Below, piece after piece: positions 56,265 to 64,000 of a DNA stretch of 64,000 bases. The notes under the pieces are model-generated. The model made no database searches, was not told the DNA's origin, and was given only the letters and a program-made list of their open reading frames with translations. The DNA lies in assembly GCF_963678635.1 (NCBI RefSeq), contig NC_087064.1, positions 61,187,548-61,251,547 of the forward strand, read 5' to 3'. Positions within the stretch are counted from its first letter, which is position 1, and every line of letters starts with the position of its first letter. Source of the DNA: Symsagittifera roscoffensis (taxonomy: Eukaryota > Xenacoelomorpha > Acoela > Convolutidae). The position numbers and the translations under genes were made by a program.

Positions 56265-56703
56265 TGTATGATGTTAACCAAGAGACTGTGTTTGCTAATG
56301 ATCATCCTTTTTCCGAAGTTTTTGGTTGAAATGTTTTTTTCTGTTATATAAAATATAGAAAAATTGAAAAGATTTTTTATTTGCCCTGAAGCTGTCCGTC
56401 ATTTGGATTTGAAAAATATATTTTTTTTGAAAATTATGAAAACTTTTCGCCCAATTTGGTGCTCGAACCCATGACCCTGGGAGGAAGATTTCCATGCTCT
56501 AACGACTGAGCTAGCCGGGATGTATGATGTTAACTAACAGACTATGTTTGCTAATGATCATCCTTTTTCCGAAATTTTTGTTGAATTGTTTTTTCTGTTG
56601 AATAAAATATAGAGGAATTGATAGGGTTTTTTTTCAATTGCGTTTAAGCACTCCGTCAAATGGATTCGCAAAAGATTGTTTTTTGAATACCATAAAGACT
56701 TTT

Positions 56704-56776
56704 CGCCCAACGTGGGGCTCGAACCCACGACCCTGGGATTAAGAGTCCCATGCTCTACCGACTGAGCTAGCCGGGA
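56704..56776 (-). tRNA. tRNA-Lys(CUU) variant G1U
   Basis: Only G1U; U1-C72 mismatch. Weak terminator. Confidence 0.62.
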
Positions 56777-57217
56777 TGTATGATGTTAACTAAGAGACTG
56801 TGTTTGCTAATGATCATCCTTTTTCCGAAGTTTTTGGTTGAAATGTTTTTTCTGTTATATAAAATATAGAAAAATTGAAAAGATTTTTTATTTGCCCTGA
56901 AGCTGTCCGTCATTTGGATTTGAAAAATATTGTTTTTTTTTTGAAGATTATGAAAACTTTTCGCCCAATTTGGTGCTCGAACCCATGACCATGGGATTAA
57001 GAGTCTCATGCTCTACCGACTGAGCTAGCCGGGCTGTATGATGTTAACTAAGAGACTGTGTTTGCTAATGATCACCCTTTTTCCGAAATTTTTGTTGAAT
57101 TGTTTTTTCTGTTGAATAAAATATAGAGGATTAATAAGGTTTTTTTTTCAATTGCGTTTAAGCACTCCGTCAAATGGATTCGTAAAAGATTGTTTTTTGA
57201 ATACCATAAAAACTTTT

Positions 57218-57290
57218 CGCCCAACGTGGGGCTCGAACCCACGACCCTGGGATTAAGAGTCCCATGCTCTACCGACTGAGCTAGCCGGGA
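57218..57290 (-). tRNA. tRNA-Lys(CUU) variant G1U
   Basis: Only G1U; T5 terminator. Confidence 0.62.
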
Positions 57291-58496
57291 TGTATGATGT
57301 TAACTAAGAGACTGTGTTTGCTAATGATCATCCTTTTTCCGAAGTTTTTGGTTGAAATGTTTTTTCTGTTATATAAAATATAGAAAAATTGAAAAGATTT
57401 TTTATTTGCCCTGAAGCTGTCCGTCATTTGGATTTGAAAAATATATTTTTTTTGAAAATTATGAAAACTTTTCGCCCAATTTGGTGCTCGAACCCATGAC
57501 CCTGGGAGGAAGATTTCCATGCTCTAACGACTGAGCTAGCCGGGATGTATGATGTTAACTAACAGACTATGTTTGCTAATGATCATCCTTTTTCCGAAGT
57601 TTTTGGTTGAAATGTTTTTTCTGTTATATAAAATATAGAAAAATTGAAAAGATTTTTTATTTGTCCTGAAGCTGTCCGTCATTTGGATTTGAAAAATATT
57701 GTTTTTTTTTGAAGATTATGAAAACTTTTCGCCCAATAGGTGCTCGAACCCATGACCCTGGGATTAAGAGTCTCATGCTCTACCGATTGAGCTAGCGGGG
57801 CTGTATGATGTTAACTAAGAGACTGTGTTTGCTAATAATCACCCTTTTTCCGAAGTTTTTGTTGAATTGTTTTTTTCTGTTGAATAAAATATAGAGGAAT
57901 TAATAAGGTTTTTTTTCAATTGCGTTTAAGCACTCCGTCAAACGGATTCGCAAAAGATTGTTTTTTGAATACCTTAAAGACTTTTCGCCCAACGTGGGGC
58001 TCGAACCCACGACCCTGGGAGGAAGATTTCCATGCTCTAACGACTGAGTTAGCCGGGCTGTATGATGTTAACTAAGAGACTGTGTTTGCTAATGATCATC
58101 TTTTTTCCGAAGTTTTTGGTTGAAATGTTTTTTCTGTTATATAAAATATAGAAAAATTGAAAAGATTTTTTATTTGTCCTGAAGCTGTCCGTCATTTGGA
58201 TTTGAAAAATATTGTTTTTTTGAAGATTATGAAAAGTTTTCGCCCAATTTGGTGATCGAACCCATGACCCTGGGATTAAGAGTCTCATGCTCTACGGACT
58301 GAGCTAGCCGGGCTGTATGATGTTAACTAAAAGACTGTGTTTGCTAATGATCGCCTTTTTTCCGAAATTTTTGTTGAATTGTTTTTTCTGTTGAATAAAA
58401 TATAGAGGAATTGTTAAGGTTTTTTTTCAATTGCGTTTAAGCACTCCGTCAAATGGATTCGCAAAAGATTGTTTTTTGAATACCATAAAGACTTTT

Positions 58497-58569
58497 CTCC
58501 CAACGTGGGGCTCGAACCCACGACCCTGGGATTAAGAGTCCCATGCTCTACCGACTGAGCTAGCCGGGC
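58497..58569 (-). pseudogene. tRNA-Lys(CUU) variant C72A
   Basis: Counterpart of 54916 in the 3,580-bp repeat, without C25U. Confidence 0.6.
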
Positions 58570-59260
58570 TGTATGATGATAACTAAGAGACTGTGTTTGC
58601 TAATGATCATCCTTTTTCCGAAGTTTTTGGTTGAAATGTTTTTTCTGTTATATAAAATATAGAAAAATTGAAAATATTTTTTATTTGCCCTGAAGCTGTC
58701 CGTCATTTGGATTTGAAAAATATATATTTTTTGAAAATTATGAAAACTTTTCGCCCAATTTGGTGCTCGAACCCATGACCCTGGGAGGAAGATTTCCATG
58801 CTCTAACGACTGAGCTAGCCGGGCTGTATGATGTTAACTAAGAGACTGTGTTTGCTAATGATCATCCTTTTTCCGAAGTTTTTGGTTGAAATGTTTTTTC
58901 TGTTATATAAAATATAGAAAAATTGAAAAGATTTTTTATTTGCCCTGAAGCTGTCCGTCATTTGGATTTGAAAAATATTTTTTTTGAAGATTATGAAATT
59001 TTTTCGCCCAATTAAGTGCTCGAACCCATGACCCTGGGATTAAGAGTCTCATGCTCTACCGACTGAGCTAGCCGGGCTGTATGATGTCAACTAAGAGACT
59101 GTGTTTGCTAATGATCACCCTTTTTCCGAAATTTTTGTTGAATTGTTTTTTCTGTTGAATAAAATATAGAGGAATTGATAAGGTTTTTTTTCAATTGCGT
59201 TTAAGCACTCCGTCAAATGGATTCGCAAAAGATTGTTTTTTGAATACCATAAAGACTTTT

Positions 59261-59333
59261 CGCCCAACGTGGGGCTCGAACCCACGACCCTGGGATTAAG
59301 AGTCCCATGCTCTACCGACTGAGCTAGCCGGGA
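59261..59333 (-). tRNA. tRNA-Lys(CUU) variant G1U
   Basis: Counterpart of 55680 in the 3,580-bp repeat, without C32G. Confidence 0.62.
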
Positions 59334-59772
59334 TGTATGATGTTAACTAAGAGACTGTGTTTGCTAATGATCATCCTTTTTCCGAAGTTTTTGGTTGAAA
59401 TGTTTTTTCTGTTATATAAAATATAGAAAAATTGAAAAGATTTTTTATTTGCCCTGAAGCTGTCCGTCGTTTGGATTTGAAAAATATTGTTTTTTTTTGA
59501 AGATTATGAAAACTTTTCGCCCAATTTGGTGCTCGAACCCATGACCATGGGATTAAGAGTCTCATGCTCTACCGACTGAGCTAGCCGGGCTGTATGATGT
59601 TAACTAAGAGACTGTGTTTGCTAATGATCACCCTTTTTCCGAAATTTTTGTTGAATTGTTTTTTCTGTTGAATAAAATATAGAGGATTGATAAGGTTTTT
59701 TTTCAATTGCGTTTAAGCACTCCGTCAAATGGATTCGTAAAAGATTGTTTTTTGAATACCATAAAAACTTTT

Positions 59773-59845
59773 CGCCCAACGTGGGGCTCGAACCCACGAC
59801 CCTGGGATTAACAGTCCCATGCTCTACCGACTGAGCTAGCCGGGA
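59773..59845 (-). tRNA. tRNA-Lys body with GUU anticodon
   Basis: C34G changes the loop to CTGTTAA, so the anticodon reads GUU (Asn codons AAC/AAU) on a lysine tRNA body. G1U is also present. Anticodon stem, T arm and both boxes are intact, and a T5 terminator follows. Confidence 0.75.
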
Positions 59846-60027
59846 TGTATGATGTTAACTAAGAGACTGTGTTTGCTAATGATCACCCTTTTTCCGAAAT
59901 TTTTGTTGAATTGTTTTTTCTGTTGAATAAAAGATAGAGGATTGATAAGGTTTTTTTTCAATTGCGTTTAAGCACTCCGTCAAATGGATTCGTAAAAGAT
60001 TGTTTTTTGAATACCATAAAAGCTTTT

Positions 60028-60100
60028 CGCCCAACGTGGGGCTCGAACCCACAACCCTGGGATTAACATTCCCATGCTCTACCGACTGAGCTAGCCGGGA
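60028..60100 (-). tRNA. tRNA-Lys body with GUU anticodon, second copy
   Basis: Adjacent to 59773 and sharing C34G and G1U, with further C32A and C48U. Loop ATGTTAA. T4 terminator. The pair looks like a tandem copy made after the anticodon change. Confidence 0.7.
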
Positions 60101-60537
60101 TGTATGATGTTAACTAAGAGACTGTGTTTGCTAATGATCATCCTTTTTCCGAAGTTTTTGGTTGAAATGTTTTTTCTGTTATATAAAATTTAGAAAAATA
60201 GAAAAGATTTTTTTATTTGCCCTGAAGCTGTCCGTCATTTGGATTTGAAAAATATATTTTTTTAAAGATTATGAAATTTTTTCGCCCAATTAAGTGCTCG
60301 AACCCATGACCCTGGGATTAAGAGTCTCATGCTCCACCGACTGAGCTAGCCGGGCTGTATGATGTCAACTAAGAGACTGTGTTTGCTAATGATCACCCTT
60401 TTTCCGAAATTTTTGTTGAATTGTTTTTTCTGTTGAATAAAATATAGAGGAATTGATAAGGTTTTTTTTCAATTGCGTTTAAGCACTCCGTCAAATGGAT
60501 TCGCAAAAGATTGTTTTTGAATACCATAAAGACTTTT

Positions 60538-60610
60538 CGCCCAACGTGGGGCTCGAACCCACGACCCTGGTATTAAGAGTCCGATGCTCTACCGACTGAG
60601 CTAGCCGGGA
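60538..60610 (-). pseudogene. tRNA-Lys(CUU) variant G1U, G28C, C40A
   Basis: Two broken pairs in the anticodon stem besides G1U. Confidence 0.6.
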
Positions 60611-60793
60611 TGTATGATGTTAACAAAGAGACTGTGTTTGCTAATGATCACCCTTTATCGAAATTTTTGTTGAATTGTTTTTTCTGTTGAATAAAATATA
60701 GAGGAATTGATAAGGTTTTTTTTTCAATTGCTTTTAAGCACTCCGTCAAATGGATTCGCAAAAGATTATTTTTTGAATACTATAAAAAATTTT

Positions 60794-60866
60794 CGCCCAA
60801 CGTGGGGCTCGAACCCACGACCCTGGGATTAAGAGTCCCATGCTCTACCGACTGAGCTAGCCGGGC
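60794..60866 (-). tRNA. tRNA-Lys(CUU), consensus
   Basis: Exact class A copy with a T6 terminator, an island among decayed neighbours. Confidence 0.9.
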
Positions 60867-61306
60867 TGTATGATGTTAACTAAGAGACTGTGTTTGCTAA
60901 TGATCATCCTTTTTCCGAAGTTTTTGGTTGAAATGTTTTTTCTGTTATATAAAATATAGAAAAATTGAAAAGATTTTTTATTTGCCCTGAAGCTGTCCGT
61001 CGTTTGGATTTGAAAAATATTGTTTCTTTTGAAGGTTTTGAAAACTTTTCTCCCAATTTGGTGCTCGAACCCATGACCCTGGGATTAAGAGTCTCATGCT
61101 ATACCGACTGAGCTAGCCGGGCTGTATGATGTGAACTAAGAGAATGTGTTTGCTAATGATCACCCTTTTTCCGAAATTTTTGTTGAATTGTTTTTTCTGT
61201 TGAATAAATTATCGAGGAATTGAAACGGTTTTTTTTTCAATTGCGTTTAAGCACTCCGTCAAATGGATTCGCAAAAGATAGTTTTTGGAATACCATAAAG
61301 ACTTTT

Positions 61307-61379
61307 CGTCAAACGTGGGGCTCGAACTCACGACCCTGGGATTAAGAGTCCCATGCTCTACCGACTGAGCTAGCCGGGC
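61307..61379 (-). pseudogene. tRNA-Lys(CUU) variant G52A, G69U, G71A
   Basis: Two acceptor mismatches and one T-stem/B-box change. Confidence 0.6.
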
Positions 61380-62835
61380 TGTATGATGTCAACTAAGAGA
61401 CTGTGTTTGATAATGATCACCCTTTTTCCGAAATTTTTGTTGAATTGTTTTTTCTGTTGAATAAAATATAGAGAAATTGATAAGGTTTTTTTTCAATTGC
61501 GTTTAAGCACTCCGTCAAATGGATTCGCAAAAGGTTGTTTTTTGAATATCATAAAGACTTTTCGTCCAACGTGGGGCTCGAACCCACGACCCTGGGAGGA
61601 AGATTTCCATGCTCTAACGACTGAGCTAGCCGGGCTGTATGATGTTTACTAAGAGACTGTGTTTGCTAATGATCATCCTTTTTCGAAGTTTTTGGTTGAA
61701 ATGTTTTTTCTGTTATATAAAATATAGAAAAATTGAAAAGATTTTTTATTTGCCCTGAAGCTGTCCGTCATTTGGATTTGAAAAATATATTTTTTTGAAG
61801 ATTATGAAATTTTTTCTCCCAATTAAGTGCTCGAACCCATGACCCTGGGATTAAGAGTCTTATGCTCTACCGACTGAGCTAGCCGGGCTGTATGATGTCA
61901 AAAAGAGACTGTGTTTGCTAATGATCATCCTTTTTCCGAAATTTTTGTTGAATTGTTTTTTCTGTTGAATAAAATATAGAGGAATTGATAAGGTTTTTTT
62001 TCAATTGCGTTTAAGCACTCCGTCAAATGGATTCGCAAAAGATTGTTTTTTGAATACCATAAAGACTTTTCGTCCAACGTGGGGCTCGAACCCACGACCC
62101 TGACAGGAAGATTTCCATGCTCTAACGACTGAGCTACCCGGGCTGTATGATGTTAACTAAGAGACTGTGTTTGCTAATGATCATCCTTTTTCCGAAGTTT
62201 TTGGTTGAAATGTTTTTTCTGTTATATAAAATATAGAAAAATTGAAAAGATTTTTTATTTGCCCTGAAGCTGTCCGTCGTTTGGATTTGAAAAATATTGT
62301 TTTTTTTTTTAAGATTATGAAAACTTTTCGCCCAATTTGGTGCTCGAACCCATGACGCTGGCATTAAGAGTCTCATGCTCTACCGACTGAGCTAGCCGGG
62401 CTGTATGATGTGAACTAAGAGAATGTGTTTGCTAATGATCACCCTTTTTCCGAATTTTTTTTTGAATTGTTTTTTCTGTTGAATAAAATATAGAGGAATT
62501 GAAAAGTTTTTTTTTCAATTGCGTTTAAGCTCTCCGTCAAATGGATTCGCAAAAGATTGTTTTTTGAATACCATAAAGACTTTTCGTCAAACGTGGGGCT
62601 CGAACCCACGACCCTGGGAGGAAGATTTCCATGCTATAACGACTGAGCTAGCCGGGCTGTATGATGTTAACTAAGAGACTGTGTTTGCTAATGATCATCC
62701 TTTTTCCGAAGTTTTTGGTTGAAATGTTTTTTCTGTTATATAAAATATAGAAAAATTGAAAAGATTTTTTATTTGCCCTGAAGCTGTCCGTCATTTGGAT
62801 TTGAAAAATATTTGTTTTTTTGAAGATTATGAAAA

Positions 62836-63069
62836 CTTTTCGCCCAAATTGGTGCTCGAACCCATGACCCTGGGAGGAAGATTTCCATGCTCTACGGACT
62901 GAGCTAGCCGGGCTGTATGATGTTAACTAAAAGACTGTGTTTGCTAATGATCGCCTTTTAGCAAACACAGTCTTTTAGTTAACATCATACAGCCCGGCTA
63001 GCTCAGTCGGTAGAGCATGAGACTCTTAATCCCAGGGTCATGGGTTCGAGCACCAAATTGGGCGAAAAC
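62836..63069. repeat. Fold-back palindrome with inverted tRNA unit
   Basis: The class D unit at 62841-62913 with its 5' flank is mirrored by a plus-strand tRNA at 62992-63064. Arms of about 111 bp surround a 12-nt loop (62947-62958). The spacer part of the arms (62914-62946 with 62959-62991) is a perfect inverted match; mismatches cluster in the anticodon arm because the right arm is a class C tRNA. Confidence 0.9.
62992..63064 (+). pseudogene. tRNA-Lys-like (class C) on the plus strand
   Basis: The only unit in reverse orientation. Full 73 nt with the class C changes; trailer AAAACTTTACAG has no T4+. Its 5' flank (TTAACATCATACA) is that of a C unit of the ACGG type such as 52106. Confidence 0.85.
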
Positions 63070-63076
63070 TTTACAG

Positions 63077-63097
63077 TACCGACTGAGCTAGCCGGGC
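63077..63097 (-). pseudogene. tRNA-Lys fragment, 5' end only
   Basis: Only tRNA positions 1-21 remain (plus strand TACCGACTGAGCTAGCCGGGC), joined at ACAG to the trailer of the inverted copy. It marks where the array resumes its normal orientation. Confidence 0.82.
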
Positions 63098-63280
63098 TGT
63101 ATGATGTTAACTAAGAGACTGTGTTTGCTAATGATCACCCTTTTTCCGAAATTTTTGTTGAATTGTTTTTTCTGTTGAATAAAATATAGAGGAATTGATA
63201 AGGTTTTTTTTCAATTGCGTTTAAGCACTCCGTCAAATGGATTCGCTAAAGATTATTTTTTGAATACTATAAAAAATTTT

Positions 63281-63353
63281 CGCCCAACGTGGGGCTCGAA
63301 CCCACGACCCTGGGATTAAGAGTCCGTTGCTCTACCGACTGAGCTAGCCGGGC
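63281..63353 (-). pseudogene. tRNA-Lys(CUU) variant U27A, G28C
   Basis: Two anticodon-stem pairs are lost; T6 terminator. The 5' flank carries a small deletion (TGTATGAATCAAC). Confidence 0.6.
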
Positions 63354-63793
63354 TGTATGAATCAACTAAGAGACTGTGTTTGCTAATGATCATCCTTTTT
63401 CCGAAGTTTTTGGTTGAAATGTTTTTTCTGTTATATAAAATATAGAAAAATTGAAAAGATTTTTTATTTGCCCTGAAGCTGTCCGTCATTTGGATTTGAA
63501 AAATATTGTTTTTTTTTTTAAGATTATGAAAACTTTTCGCCCAATTTGGTGCCCGAACCCATGACCCTGGGATTAAGAGTCTCATGCTCTACCGACTAAG
63601 CTAGCCGGGCTGTATGATGTTAACTAAGAGACTGTTTTTGCTAATGATCACCCTTTTTCCGAAATTTTTTTTGAATTGTTTTTTCTGTTGAATAAAATAT
63701 AGAGGAATTGATAAGGTTTTTTTTCAATTGCGTTTAGGCACTCCGTCAAATGGATTCGCAAAAGATTGTTTTTTGAATACCATAAAAACTTTT

Positions 63794-63866
63794 CGCCTAA
63801 CGTGGGGCTCGAACACACGACCCTGGGATTAAGAGTCCCATGCTCTACCGACTGATCTAGCCAGGC
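63794..63866 (-). pseudogene. tRNA-Lys(CUU) variant C4U, C11A, G52U, G69A
   Basis: C4U and G69A together restore a U4-A69 pair, while C11A and G52U break the D and T stems. T5 terminator. Confidence 0.6.
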
Positions 63867-64000
63867 TGTATGATGATTACTAAGAGACTGTGTTTGCTAA
63901 TGATCATCCTTTTTCCGAAATTTTCGGTTGAACTGTTTTTTTTTGTTATATAAAATATAGACGAATTGAAAAGGTTTTTTTAATTTGCTTTTAAGCTCTC

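Larger units (their letters stand above)
47986..64000 (-). repeat. tRNA-Lys satellite array, segment 5
   Basis: Sixty-four tRNA-like copies. Class A copies are listed separately. Class B starts: 48004, 48257, 48772, 50309, 51850, 53127, 53383, 54150, 54406, 57986, 61563, 62071, 62585. Class C starts: 48515, 49029, 49543, 50054, 50566, 51082, 51594, 52106, 52870, 53638, 54661, 55424, 55936, 56962, 57730 (72 nt), 58241, 59005, 59518, 60293, 61050, 61816, 62329, 63538. Recombinant class D (C-type T and acceptor side, B-type anticodon and D side): 52617, 55171, 56448, 57473, 58752, 62841. A 1,023-bp block is repeated at 53127 and 54150, and a 3,580-bp block at 54661 and 58241. Unit 52106 with its 5' flank is the undisturbed version of the site where gag is joined in elements 1-3. 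Divergence rises toward the right end. Confidence 0.93.

Noticed and set aside
75-63585. Dozens of 60-130 codon open frames repeating MIISKHSLLVNIIQPG-like or GSNPRPWEEEFHALTTELAGLYD-like peptides
   Set aside because: They are translations of tRNA genes and spacers on either strand, recur with the array period and usually start or stop inside a tRNA. No sign of protein function.
1-64000. CRISPR-like array (regular repeat and spacer)
   Set aside because: Repeats are 73-nt tRNA genes and the spacers are also repetitive; the context is eukaryotic and there are no cas genes.
1-64000. tRNA-Lys-derived SINE family
   Set aside because: Units are strictly head to tail with a constant period, with no A-rich tails or target duplications around units.

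Overview
The window looks like animal (metazoan) nuclear DNA, most likely from an invertebrate. BEL/Pao LTR retrotransposons are known only from animals, and the tRNA genes carry eukaryotic A and B boxes with oligo-T Pol III terminators. I cannot name the species. No host protein-coding gene is visible. The window is essentially two things: a giant head-to-tail satellite of tRNA-Lys(CUU) genes on the minus strand, and copies of one BEL/Pao element embedded in it.

The array. The unit is about 256 bp: a 73-nt tRNA-Lys(CUU) or derivative plus about 183 bp of AT-rich spacer. I count about 166 units. They fall into recurring classes. Class A is canonical (49 copies, 18 matching the consensus exactly). 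Class B (45) carries G19U, G30A, C32U, A37C and A38C. Class C (62) carries G29A, G49A, C61A, C65A and G66A and looks decayed. Class D (6) is a recombinant with a C-type T/acceptor side and a B-type anticodon/D side. One further unit (20930) is highly divergent, and three copies are truncated. Classes are ordered in higher-order repeats of about 14-16 units (about 3.6-4.1 kb), showing amplification of multi-unit blocks. Array segments are 1-511, 5575-6419, 10044-13753, 15145-30372, 35436-36280, 39905-44387 and 47986-64000.

The retroelements, all read from the minus strand. Element 1 (512-10043) and element 2 (30373-39904) each have 479-bp LTRs, an AATAC 5-bp target duplication, a PBS resembling a tRNA-Lys primer site, a purine tract, an intact pol frame (RT, RNase H, integrase, C-terminal domain), a protease/zinc-knuckle frame and a gag N-terminal frame. 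In both, the middle of gag is missing and about 845 bp of tRNA array (three and a half units) sits in its place, so they are chimeras. Element 3 (44388-47985) keeps only gag N-terminus, leader and 5' LTR. A fourth piece (13754-15145) is a bare gag fragment. The 1-12.4 kb region recurs 29,861 bp to the right at near identity, including the same mismatches between its two LTRs, so elements 1 and 2 arose by segmental duplication and not by two insertions.

Other structure: a tRNA-like Pol III promoter inside each LTR, a 26-bp minisatellite and a duplicated hairpin module in the element leader, a fold-back palindrome at about 62.95 kb that flips one tRNA to the plus strand, two tRNA bodies with a GUU (Asn) anticodon at 59.8-60.1 kb, and a regional shift from strong (T5) to interrupted Pol III terminators. 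All readings are by eye. Near-identical repeats of this size are also where assemblies fail, so long-read confirmation matters.
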